Part shown: positions 28,925-37,265 of the stretch, in pieces
How positions within the stretch are numbered: the first letter of the stretch is position 1
Layout: every line of letters starts with the position of its first letter
Assembly: GCA_022508535.1 (NCBI GenBank)
Contig: JAFLUZ010000001.1
Span: forward strand, 124,001 to 188,000
DNA length: 64,000 nt
Source of the DNA: Erysipelotrichales bacterium
GTDB taxonomy: Bacteria; Bacillota_I; Bacilli_A; RFN20; CAG-826
Reading direction: 5' to 3'
Notes under the pieces: model-generated
Told to the model about the DNA's origin: nothing
Database searches by the model: none
The model's input: only the letters and a program-made list of their open reading frames with translations
Position numbers and translations under genes: made by a program

Positions 28925-30025
28925 ATGAAAAATTTGTTTTTACTTGATGGACTTGCTGGAACTGGAAAATCAGATTGTATTGAATATATTAATAGTAAAA
29001 CGAAAAACTTTAAGGCAGTTATTATTAAAAAATTTACAACCAGACCGCAAAGAACAAAAGAAGCTGATGGAAACCTTAGAAGTGATTTGGAATTTGTTAC
29101 GCCTGACGAATTTAATTTAAAAAAACAAGAGCTTAAGGAAAAGTTCATTGAGTATTCATATAGTGAATATGATTACGGATTTTCTTTGAGAGAAGTAGAA
29201 GAACATTTGTTAGATTGCAAAAATGTGTTTATCATAATTCGTGACATAAAAACTATTAAAAAGATTATTGAATTATATACAGGTATATATAATGTTGTTC
29301 CAGTTTTTATCTTTACTGATACACATCTTGTTGTAGAACGTTTAAAAACTGAAGGATATACTAATGAAGAAATAGACTTTCGTTTGAGACGCAACCAACT
29401 TGTTTGGGAAGATTACGCAACACAAAGTGTTCATATTTATAAACACACCATAATAAATAATTCTAACAAAACTGATTTTCATAGACTTATAACACAATTA
29501 TTAGATATATATAATGTTAAACAGCAAGGAACAATACAATTTCATAACGGCTTAACAATTAAACTTGGTAATAGCATATCAGGACACACTAATGAAATTA
29601 ATACTTTTTTAAAGAATTATAAATATGAAAAAAATATTTTTTTAATGATTAAATATAGGCAGAACAATAAAATTGTTCGAGCGGCAATAAAAGATTGGGT
29701 ACAAGAAAAAGAGTTCAACTGTATTATTGCAGATAAACACGATCTGACCCATGATGTCTATAATCCAATTGCATTATCTTATGCTTGTAAATATGGTATA
29801 GTTGTTTTTGATGATGCCGAGGATGAAAATGCTTATAGCCCTAATGTTGCATATGAGTTAGGGAGTATGCAATCACAATTTAAAAAATGTTTAATAGTTA
29901 AACATAAATCTTTAATAGGAAAAAATTTTTTTGATATTCTCAAAGATAATGTAAACACTTATTCGACTCCTGATGAACTGGAACCTATTATTAAACAATG
30001 GATTGATGAAATTAAAAAAGACTAA
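28925..30025 (+). CDS. Guanylate-kinase-like domain fused to a TIR-like nucleotide-binding domain
   Basis: The protein has 366 residues. Residues 1-185 resemble guanylate kinase or PhnN: P-loop GLAGTGKS, the base-binding TTRPQRTKEADG, then FVTPDEF and YSEYDYGFS. Residues about 190-366 form a second Rossmann-like domain ending in DDAEDENAYSPNVAYELGSM. The PNVxxELG motif is shared with predicted TIR-like nucleotide-binding domains (PF10137-like) and nucleoside deoxyribosyltransferases. A kinase joined to a possible nucleotide-cleaving domain suggests a nucleotide signal or toxin. It has a clear ggaggt ribosome site and is first of three co-directional genes. Confidence 0.75.
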   Translation: MKNLFLLDGLAGTGKSDCIEYINSKTKNFKAVIIKKFTTRPQRTKEADGNLRSDLEFVTPDEFNLKKQELKEKFIEYSYSEYDYGFSLREVEEHLLDCKNVFIIIRDIKTIKKIIELYTGIYNVVPVFIFTDTHLVVERLKTEGYTNEEIDFRLRRNQLVWEDYATQSVHIYKHTIINNSNKTDFHRLITQLLDIYNVKQQGTIQFHNGLTIKLGNSISGHTNEINTFLKNYKYEKNIFLMIKYRQNNKIVRAAIKDWVQEKEFNCIIADKHDLTHDVYNPIALSYACKYGIVVFDDAEDENAYSPNVAYELGSMQSQFKKCLIVKHKSLIGKNFFDILKDNVNTYSTPDELEPIIKQWIDEIKKD

Positions 30026-30060
30026 AATTAATTATTTTACTTGTTATGAGGGTATTATGT

Positions 30061-31122
30061 ATGGATAATTATGAAGTATTTATATGTTATAGAGGTGAAT
30101 CGCAAGAAACCGTTAGCATTGGTGGACAAATTCATACTCTTTTAACTTATTCTAAAAGTACAAAGTGTTTTTTCGCTCCTTATTCAATAAAAAAAGGAGA
30201 AGATTTTAAAAAAATAATTCCAAGCGTTATGGAAAATATTAAAGTGATTGTTTTACTATTATCAAATAATTTTTTTCGTTCTTGCTCAAAAGAAGATGAT
30301 ATTGTGTATTATGAACTTAAAGAAGCTTTAAAAAATGAAAAATCCAAATTTTTGCCAGTGATTTTTGATAAATTTAATTATAATAATGAGTCTTTAGAAT
30401 TGTTTACAGAAAAAGAAATAGATCGCTTTAAGCATATCAATGCGTTAGAATATCATACACCATATTCTTTCGACTTTGAAAAATTGATAAATACAATTTG
30501 CTTATTAAAGGGAGATTATGTGGATACTGATGAAATAAATAGAATGCTTATGAAGGTAATTAATCGAACATTAGGCGAAAGTTCGGATATAAAGCTTGCT
30601 AAGCACACATTTATGGTACACAAAACAAACCCTTCTGCACAAGAATCGCGATTGGTAAGTGGAGACACATTTCAAATAATGACTAATTCATTAACTTATG
30701 ATTTGGATGCTGATAGTATTCGTATGATTGCTAATAGCATATCAATAGGTGTGAAATATTACTATTATATTGAGAAAAACAAAATAACATATAATTTTCT
30801 AGGAAAGTTTATAAAAGGGCTTTGTTATAGTATGGCATCAAGTTATTCTTATGAACATAAAATTAAAATTTTATGTGAAAACCTTCATATTTATTGGCTT
30901 CCAGAAAACACTTATCCTTATAGTTTTACACTAATTAATAGGCCACAGTCGTATGATATTGATCATTGTAGTTTTTATTTTATAAAAAAAGAGAAAGAGT
31001 ACCAATTATATGAAGTTTTATTAGACAAAGCACAGGATTTAGTGGATGATCTCCGTTATATATTCTCTCAATTTAGGCAAAATATGCCTCGAGTGGATTT
31101 GTTAGAATATTTGGTAAAATAA
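30061..31122 (+). CDS. TIR-domain protein with unknown C-terminal domain
   Basis: The protein has 353 residues from the ATG at 30061. An in-frame ATG at 30046 exists, but tgaggg at 30047-30052 is correctly spaced for 30061. Residues 1-95 match a TIR fold: NYEVFICYRG, CFFAPYSIKKGEDF, VIVLLLSNNFF, and IVYYELKEAL with Glu85 as the likely catalytic residue. The C-terminal 250 residues include a beta-rich part (VSGDTFQIMTNSLTYDL) without a recognised family. It lies 35 bases after the kinase-TIR-like fusion and two bases before the decarboxylase-like gene. NADase or cyclase activity is inferred. Confidence 0.82.
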   Translation: MDNYEVFICYRGESQETVSIGGQIHTLLTYSKSTKCFFAPYSIKKGEDFKKIIPSVMENIKVIVLLLSNNFFRSCSKEDDIVYYELKEALKNEKSKFLPVIFDKFNYNNESLELFTEKEIDRFKHINALEYHTPYSFDFEKLINTICLLKGDYVDTDEINRMLMKVINRTLGESSDIKLAKHTFMVHKTNPSAQESRLVSGDTFQIMTNSLTYDLDADSIRMIANSISIGVKYYYYIEKNKITYNFLGKFIKGLCYSMASSYSYEHKIKILCENLHIYWLPENTYPYSFTLINRPQSYDIDHCSFYFIKKEKEYQLYEVLLDKAQDLVDDLRYIFSQFRQNMPRVDLLEYLVK

Positions 31123-31124
31123 AT

Positions 31125-32105
31125 ATGAAAAATATATGTAGAATAAAAACAAAAACAATAAGGCAGAAAATAGCTTTATATAATACTTATGCAGAAATAT
31201 GTGCACCTATAAAATCAATTAAACATTCTGAACTAATTGATTTAATCGATTGTACACATTATTTGGTAGACACAACCGATCAATTAATTTTGTTGTTATC
31301 AAAAAAAATCAATATAAAAGATTGTTATTTTGGATCATTTAAATCTGTTTTTGATTTGAAAAATGCAATTGAAAAAGGGATAACCAAATTCGTTGTTGCT
31401 TCGGATTATGAAATGTCTATGATACTTTCAAACGCAAGCCAAATTGATGAAATATTATTGGTAATAAACATTTCCGAAATTATAGGAGAAGGATGTATAT
31501 CACGCTCTGGTTTCAATTTGGATGAAATTGACTATGCCATCAAACATATTTATAATAAATGCTGTAATATAGGTATTTCCTTCCATATACAATCACCATA
31601 TAAATCATTTAAAAACTATTATTTGATATTGAAGAATATTTTACCGATTTGCAAGAAATATAATTTAAAAACAATTAACCTTGGAGGTATTACCATTGAA
31701 CATTTAGAACAACTTTGCGAAAATTTGCTGGAATTAAAAACATTTCATTTAATTGTTGAACCAGGAAATTCATTATTTAGCGATGCAATGACTATAGAAA
31801 CTTTTGTTACATATGTTGACTTAAATAAAAAAATAATAATTTTGAATATTGGAATATACAATGGGCTATTAGATTGTGTGATATTAAAAAATACTATTGA
31901 TATCTATTCGCGAAAATCGGGTAATTTGTTAGAATTCAAAGTGTATGGACCATCATCAGATAATTTGGATTTTTTGGGAGTATATAAATTTTCAGATTCG
32001 ATTAAACCAGGTGATTATGTTATTATAAAAAATTGTGGAATATACGCCTTGTTTTTAGAAACAAAATTTTATCCATGCGTGCCTTTAAAAATAATTTTAG
32101 AGTGA
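31125..32105 (+). CDS. Fold-type III PLP decarboxylase-like protein (ornithine/DAP decarboxylase family), short
   Basis: The protein has 326 residues against the usual 370-420. The order matches group IV decarboxylases: a PLP lysine candidate Lys30 in CAPIKSI, a barrel strand FVVASDYEM, ISFHIQSPYKS at the His-containing motif, INLGGI, LIVEPGNSLF, and VYGPSSDNLDFLG near the end. In ornithine decarboxylase the last motif is GPxCDSxD. Here the catalytic cysteine position is Ser, so the reaction may differ. The N-terminus lacks the usual beta segment before the lysine. It follows the TIR gene by two bases. Confidence 0.75.
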   Translation: MKNICRIKTKTIRQKIALYNTYAEICAPIKSIKHSELIDLIDCTHYLVDTTDQLILLLSKKINIKDCYFGSFKSVFDLKNAIEKGITKFVVASDYEMSMILSNASQIDEILLVINISEIIGEGCISRSGFNLDEIDYAIKHIYNKCCNIGISFHIQSPYKSFKNYYLILKNILPICKKYNLKTINLGGITIEHLEQLCENLLELKTFHLIVEPGNSLFSDAMTIETFVTYVDLNKKIIILNIGIYNGLLDCVILKNTIDIYSRKSGNLLEFKVYGPSSDNLDFLGVYKFSDSIKPGDYVIIKNCGIYALFLETKFYPCVPLKIILE

Positions 32106-32247
32106 TTTTGAGTGCTATATCATCATTGTAGAATATTGATTATATTTTTATATTGTTTTTAGCAAACAAATGTTTTTTATAGTTAATTAGTGAAACTAAT
32201 TGAAGTGAAGCAAACTGCTAATATAATACTTCATGGTCGTTAAAAAA

Positions 32248-32278
32248 TCTCCGTCCTTCTAACAATGAAAGACGGAGA
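32248..32278 (-). terminator. Hairpin terminator on the minus strand
   Basis: Arms tctccgtc (32248-32255) and gacggaga (32271-32278) form an eight-pair stem. Read on the minus strand it is followed by a short T run (attttttaac), so it would stop transcription coming out of the IS element before it reaches the TIR operon. It has a weaker effect, if any, on the plus strand. Confidence 0.6.
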
Positions 32279-32357
32279 ATCAACTCAAGAAAAAAGGGGT
32301 TCGCATAAATCCTGAACTTGTTCCATTTATTTGGACTAGGGGTTGGAAACCCTACTA

Positions 32358-33314
32358 TTATTTAACATCATTTAAATACGCTTGTCTAATATTTGTTGGA
32401 GAATCACCATATTTAACAACGATTCGTTCTTCATTGTAATACTTAATGTACTTATCTATTTCACGCTTTAATTGATCAAGAGATTCATATTTGAATTCAT
32501 TGTCATAAAATATTTCAGTCTTTAATCTACCAAAGAAATTTTCGGTTGGAGAATTATCTAAACAATTTCCTTTTCTAGACATTGATTGAATTATTCCATG
32601 CTCTTTTAAAAGATTTTGGTATGCCTTCATTTGATACTGATAACCTTGATCACTATGAAGTATTGTTCCTTTAAATGATTCGCCATGTTTATCAAACATC
32701 ATCTTCATCATTCTTCTGATTTGGGAATAGTTTGGATGTTCTGATATGTCATAACCTAGTATCTCTCTTGTATGAAAATCAATGATTGGAGATAAGTATA
32801 ATTTACCAGCTGCTATTTGGAATTGAGTAACATCTGTCCCTAATATTTGATATGGTCTATTAGTTTCAAAATGTCTCTCATATCGATAAATACGTTTCTC
32901 TCTATCAAGTTTCTTAGTAAGTAGATGATTACGACAAATTTTACCGATTTGTCCTTTATAAGAATGATAACCTCGTTTACGATGAGAAGCTGATAAACCT
33001 CTCTCTCTTGCATAATGCGATAAACTTTTTTGTTATTAATAACAATTTCCTAGTCTTTTTAATTCTTGTACAATTCGAGATCTACCATATTTTTTATGAT
33101 TCTTATTAAAGATTTCCTCAATTAAATTGCCAATTTCTTTGTCTTTATCTTTTTTATAATTTAGATGTTTAATCGCATAGAAATATGTAGATTTGCTTAA
33201 ATCAGCAATTTCGAGAAGTAGTTGAAGTGGATATTTTCCCCTAAGTTCCCAAACTACCCGAACTTTTTCTTGGATAGTTTGCTTCTCGCTAGAATTAGGG
33301 AATACGATTTTTTT
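32358..33314 (-). pseudogene. orfB transposase of the IS3-family element, frame-disrupted
   Basis: The product begins after the slippery site with a helix-turn-helix part (RGKYPLQLLLEIADLSKS, KYGRSRIVQELKRLG). It continues through the rve integrase core with TDVTQFQI, HSDQGYQYQ and the final glutamate in NSPTENFFGRLK, so the DDE residues are present. The frame breaks near 33047, where one extra A leads to a stop, and again near 33006 in an AG repeat. The 117-codon piece 32358-32711 is only its C-terminal third. Confidence 0.8.
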
Positions 33315-33754
33315 AGGTATTCATTCTCTGCTTTTATTCGTTCTAAATCTTCCAAAAGTTTCTTGTGTTCTTTTTCTAATATTTTATCATTATGATGTTT
33401 ATATGCTTCTCGGGAATATGTGTCAGTAATCGCATCTTCCCCACCTTTTCTATATTTCTCCATCCAATCACTAATGATTTTTGGATCTGTAAGCATTAAT
33501 TCGATGGCTTTTTGATAATATGATTTTTTATTTGCAATAATATCATGTATCGCTTCTAGTTTCATTTGACGAGAATATTTTCGTCTTTTTACATCTACTT
33601 TAAATGCCTTGTCTCCCCATTTTCGATACAAAGAACAAAAATATTTTAAAGCTTAACGGTTAAGCCCATAATTCTGCTCAATTTCAAAAATTGTCACTCC
33701 TTCATCTAAATGAAGATGAACACATTTTAACTTTTCTTCTAGAGTTGTTTTCAT
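33254..33754 (-). pseudogene. orfA of the IS3-family element, with a nonsense codon
   Basis: ATG at 33754 starts MKTTLEEKLKCVHLHLDEG and reads to NYGLNR, then a TAA at 33655-33653, then ALKYFCSLYRKWGDKAF in the same frame to the stop at 33254. This is the helix-turn-helix/leucine-zipper DNA-binding subunit of IS150-type elements. The internal stop would remove most of it. An internal restart at 33631 is possible but would lack the first helix-turn-helix. Confidence 0.8.
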
Positions 33755-33820
33755 AATAAAAGCTCCCTTCTTATTGTACCAATTTTTTGGTCCAAATTAA
33801 GGGAGCAGTTTCATCCCTAA

Positions 33821-33911
33821 TGGCGGAGAAAGAGGGATTCGAACCCTCGCACCCTGTTACAAGTCTACTAGCTTTCCAAGCCAGCCCCTTCAGCCACTTG
33901 GGTATTTCTCC
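33821..33911 (-). tRNA. tRNA-Ser (anticodon GGA)
   Basis: The 91-base class II tRNA pairs acceptor arms GGAGAAA and TTTCTCC, has an anticodon stem CTGGC/GCTAG with loop TTGGAAA (anticodon GGA), a long variable arm, T-loop GGTTCGAATCC, and an encoded G-CCA end. Its 3' end points toward the accessory DNA at lower coordinates, the usual arrangement for island integration at tRNA genes. Confidence 0.95.
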
Positions 33912-33957
33912 AACGCAAGTAATTATAACAAAATTATTTAATAATGTCATTATGTTT

Positions 33958-33986
33958 TTGCAATTATGACTTATTTAAGTCATAAT
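33958..33986 (+). promoter_or_regulatory. Promoter of the rluD-like to phosphoglucomutase gene group
   Basis: TTGCAA (33958-33963) and CATAAT (33981-33986) are separated by 17 bases, about 23 bases ahead of the start at 34009. The spacer contains a short palindrome (atgacttatttaagtcat) that could be an operator. Confidence 0.5.
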
Positions 33987-34008
33987 ATTAATGCAATAGG
34001 TGATGTGG

Positions 34009-34974
34009 ATGAAAGAAATCATTATAACGAAAGAAAATGAAGGTCAACGTGCGGATAAATTTATCCGTAAGTTTTTAAATGACGCTCCATTATCTTTTAT
34101 CTACAAAGTATTCCGTAAAAAAGATGTTAAAGTAAATGGACATTGGATTAAAATAGATTACATTTTAAAAATTAATGATGTTTTAAGAATATATGTTACA
34201 GATGAACAATTAAGCGAGTTTAATAATCCTAAACCAATTGAAAAAGTTAAATTTAATCATGAAATAGTCTATGAAGATGAAAATATTTTAATTGTTAATA
34301 AACCAAGAGGTTTACTTGTGCATGGCGATTCCGAAGAAAAAAGAATTACACTTGCAAATCAAGTATTAAATTATTTATATTCAAAAGGAGAATATGATCC
34401 TAAAAATAGTTTAGGATTTACACCTGCACCTGCACATCGAATTGATCGTAACACTTCAGGATTAGTGGTGTTTGGAAAAACTATTAAAGCACTTCAAATA
34501 CTTTTAGATATGTTTAAAGATAAAGAAAGCTTAGAAAAAACATATCTTGCATTGGTTGTGGATAAATTAGATAAAACAGGAGTAATTAACGCTCCACTTA
34601 TTAAAGATTCAAAATCAGGTCTAGTTCATGTTGATTTCCAAAATAAATTTGCTAAAACTGCAATTAGTGAATATGAAGTAGAGCAATACTTTAAAGATTA
34701 TACATTAGTAAATGTTAAAATTTTAACTGGACGTACTCATCAAATAAGAGCCCATATGAAATATATTAACCATCCAGTTGTAGGTGATGGAAAATATGGT
34801 GACTTTGCTGTTAATAAAATATTTAAAAATGATTTTAATTTTGAAAATCAATTTTTACATGCACGCAAAATTAAATTTATTAATGCAAAAGAAGAATTAA
34901 GTTATTTAAATGGAAAGACTTTTGTTGCTAAATTAAATGATGATGAAGCAAAAATAATTAAATTATTAAAATAA
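34009..34974 (+). CDS. RluC/RluD-family 23S rRNA pseudouridine synthase
   Basis: The protein has about 321 residues. An N-terminal S4 RNA-binding domain (GQRADKFIRKFLND, KKDVKVNGH) precedes the catalytic domain with HRIDRNTSGLVVFGK, whose Asp is the nucleophile. LTGRTHQIRAHM and NHPVVGDGKYGD are the later family motifs. It converts specific uridines in 23S rRNA to pseudouridine. Starts GTG 34000, ATG 34003 and ATG 34009 are all in frame; aggtg at 33998-34002 fits 34009 best. First gene of a five-gene same-strand run. Confidence 0.92.
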   Translation: MKEIIITKENEGQRADKFIRKFLNDAPLSFIYKVFRKKDVKVNGHWIKIDYILKINDVLRIYVTDEQLSEFNNPKPIEKVKFNHEIVYEDENILIVNKPRGLLVHGDSEEKRITLANQVLNYLYSKGEYDPKNSLGFTPAPAHRIDRNTSGLVVFGKTIKALQILLDMFKDKESLEKTYLALVVDKLDKTGVINAPLIKDSKSGLVHVDFQNKFAKTAISEYEVEQYFKDYTLVNVKILTGRTHQIRAHMKYINHPVVGDGKYGDFAVNKIFKNDFNFENQFLHARKIKFINAKEELSYLNGKTFVAKLNDDEAKIIKLLK

Positions 34975-34982
34975 GAGGCATT

Positions 34983-35489
34983 ATGGTATCACTATCGCTT
35001 GTATTTATATTTCTAAATATTTTACTTGTTGTTGGTATTGTCTTTTTAAATTTGCCTAAATCACGTATTATTGCAACATCTTTAGGAATTGTAGATATTG
35101 CCCTATTATTTTTTAAACTATTTGATTCCTATGTTTTAAATAATCAAATAGAAGACTTTTTTATAAATGCCGTTTCTTCGCTTAATCTAACTTCAAGTAC
35201 GAGTCAATATGTCACATTCTTTGCGGGACTTATTGTTCTTTTACAATGGCTAGTTTTGTGGATCACAGTTTACGCTCTTTTAAGACGTTTTATTCCGTAT
35301 AAGCCGCCAATATTATTAACTAAACATGAAAGAAGAATGTTAACAAATGAAGCAGTTTTATGGAAATCTGTTTTATTTATAACCGCTAATATAATGTTAA
35401 TATATACACTTAGAATAGTTAATTATGCAGCAAATCTCGATTTGGGATTTTTGTCATTTTTATTTTCTTTAGGATTTGGGGTGAGATAA
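34983..35489 (+). CDS. Integral membrane protein of unknown function
   Basis: The protein has 168 residues with about four hydrophobic helices (near 3-22, 30-47, 76-98 and 122-140) and a basic cytoplasmic loop RRFIPYKPP. It starts eight bases after the pseudouridine synthase gene. CvpA-like topology is possible but no family motif was recognised. Confidence 0.7.
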   Translation: MVSLSLVFIFLNILLVVGIVFLNLPKSRIIATSLGIVDIALLFFKLFDSYVLNNQIEDFFINAVSSLNLTSSTSQYVTFFAGLIVLLQWLVLWITVYALLRRFIPYKPPILLTKHERRMLTNEAVLWKSVLFITANIMLIYTLRIVNYAANLDLGFLSFLFSLGFGVR

Positions 35490-35490
35490 G

Positions 35491-36579
35491 ATGAACGCTC
35501 ACGAAAAAGTTTTCCTTCTTGCCGAAATATTTGGTGTTGATGTAACTCGACATATTGATGCAGTTTTAAAAGAAATTGAAGAAACTGAACACTATAAGCA
35601 ATTAGTAATTAATGTTGAAATGGCCAACAAATATCAAGTTCCATATACCCAGCAATTCTTAAAAGAATATGATGATTTAAAAATTAATACTATTACTTCA
35701 ATTAAAGATGCCTTTGTGGCAAGAGCAAAGATTGATTATTTATATCAAATATCACAACCAAAATATTACATTAATCCAATAATGTTTAATCCTTTAGAAA
35801 TGTCTACCACTATTACGACAATTGGAGAATTACCTTGTTTTTATAAAAATCAAGAAACTACTATTGATGAATTAGTGTTAAATGATGATATCAAACCTAA
35901 AGAAAAATTAGATATCTTAAATAAAGTAGTAAATAAATGGCATGTAGATGCCAAAGAAACAGTTCTTGATGAAATAAATGTTAAAGTATCAAAAAAGATT
36001 CCAATTAATTTTGAAGGAATTTCTTGGTATTTTAAGCGAGGAATATTTTATCCGCTTGTTGCAATAATTGGCTTAATTATATTTGGTATTACGATATTTT
36101 CTTCATCGGATTATTTTAAAGAAATTGTACATGGTAATAAAATTACAAGTTACATATTCTTAGTTTATACTATATTCCTATTTGTGTATTTAGTAATTGA
36201 TTTAATTGATTTTAACCTTAATAAAAAATATTTAAGTGAAAAAGATTATTGCCTTTACTATTTGAAGAGTCACGCATATGTTGCTTTAAAAAGTTTAGAT
36301 GATGCAACATTTCAAATTAAAAAGGCAATACTTGAGGCACTAAAAGAAAAAAAGAGTGTTAATGTTAATATTACCCGTGTTAACTTTCTTTCTAATTTCC
36401 GTCGTATTTTACTTTTTTTAAATATGAAAGAAGATAGTCAAAAAAGAAAATATAGTGAATCAGTATTAGAAGGATTCTATATTGCTAAAATTGTTTCAAT
36501 TGCATTACTTTTGCTTTCATTTTTAGCGTATGCCGCAATTATTACCTTCTCACTTCTTCAAGGAGGTGCAGTAGTATGA
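35491..36579 (+). CDS. Membrane protein of unknown function with long cytoplasmic N-terminus
   Basis: The protein has 362 residues. A soluble part of about 185 residues is followed by two hydrophobic helices (about 188-208 and 222-240), another soluble loop, and a last helix near 335-356. I see no catalytic motif. It starts one base after the preceding stop and its TGA overlaps the next ATG, so the three genes 34983-37265 form a translationally coupled set. Confidence 0.7.
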   Translation: MNAHEKVFLLAEIFGVDVTRHIDAVLKEIEETEHYKQLVINVEMANKYQVPYTQQFLKEYDDLKINTITSIKDAFVARAKIDYLYQISQPKYYINPIMFNPLEMSTTITTIGELPCFYKNQETTIDELVLNDDIKPKEKLDILNKVVNKWHVDAKETVLDEINVKVSKKIPINFEGISWYFKRGIFYPLVAIIGLIIFGITIFSSSDYFKEIVHGNKITSYIFLVYTIFLFVYLVIDLIDFNLNKKYLSEKDYCLYYLKSHAYVALKSLDDATFQIKKAILEALKEKKSVNVNITRVNFLSNFRRILLFLNMKEDSQKRKYSESVLEGFYIAKIVSIALLLLSFLAYAAIITFSLLQGGAVV

Positions 36580-37265
36580 TGCTTGATATTTATTTTGATA
36601 AACTTCATATTACCAATCTCGTTGAATTAGGAAAAAATATGTATCTATATCCGGATTTGTCTTATAGTCTTATTATCAATAATGAGTTTATAAATAGACT
36701 ACAAGAGGAAGAACCACAAATATACGCAAAGTTTTGTGAACTACAAGAAATTGAAGATGATGATGAATTTATTTTTAAAGTTAGTTATTTGTTTTGTCCA
36801 TATATGAGTCTTAGATATCGTGGATATTGCTTTGATAAGTTGTCTCATTTAGGTGAAAAAATGATTAATTTTGGGCCTAATATTGACATATATCTTATGG
36901 ATTTAATTGAAAAACATTTGATTTCCTATGTAGCAGAACTTCAAGGACTTAATACGATAACTAAAGAAGAATATATTGCAATAAAGAAAGCGGAAAGAAC
37001 TTATTTAACAAATCCTAAAGAAGCTTATTTTTCTTTAGCTTTTGAACTATCAAAATCTACGATTTTGGTGTATTATGATAGAGCGTATATTAATCCTAAA
37101 ACATTCTTAGAAATTATGACGTGTGATGCGAATATTACGAAATTTGCACTTGATTTATCCGAAAATGAATATTTCTTTGCTTGGTTAAAATATTTAAAGT
37201 ACGATAATCATTTAAAAAGATATAAAAATTTAGTACAATTTATTGAGGAAAGGGAGAAGAAGTAA
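36576..37265 (+). CDS. Soluble protein of unknown function
   Basis: The protein has 229 residues, acidic and helical, with no membrane segment and no recognised motif. It overlaps the membrane protein gene by four bases and abuts the phosphoglucomutase start, so it is expressed with both. Its partner is probably the membrane protein at 35491, judging only by coupling. Confidence 0.65.
   Translation: MMLDIYFDKLHITNLVELGKNMYLYPDLSYSLIINNEFINRLQEEEPQIYAKFCELQEIEDDDEFIFKVSYLFCPYMSLRYRGYCFDKLSHLGEKMINFGPNIDIYLMDLIEKHLISYVAELQGLNTITKEEYIAIKKAERTYLTNPKEAYFSLAFELSKSTILVYYDRAYINPKTFLEIMTCDANITKFALDLSENEYFFAWLKYLKYDNHLKRYKNLVQFIEEREKK

Larger units (their letters stand above)
32281..33803 (-). mobile_element. 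Decayed IS3-family (IS150-like) insertion sequence
   Basis: The element carries overlapping orfA and orfB reading frames on the minus strand in the order and sizes of IS150-like members, with a seven-A slippery run at 33308-33314 for the usual -1 frameshift. Both frames are damaged, so it cannot make transposase. Exact ends are uncertain: similar words (ttgttccatttatttggac near 32319 and ttgtaccaattttttggtc near 33775) may belong to the terminal repeats, but I could not fix the target duplication. It separates the accessory block from tRNA-Ser. Confidence 0.8.

Noticed and set aside
30046-30060. Five-codon longer start of the second TIR protein
   Set aside because: The tgaggg ribosome site lies inside it and is correctly spaced for the ATG at 30061.
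18893-33820. Complete integrative element or prophage
   Set aside because: No integrase, relaxase, portal, capsid or terminase gene and no duplicated tRNA end were found in the window; only scars of two insertion sequences.
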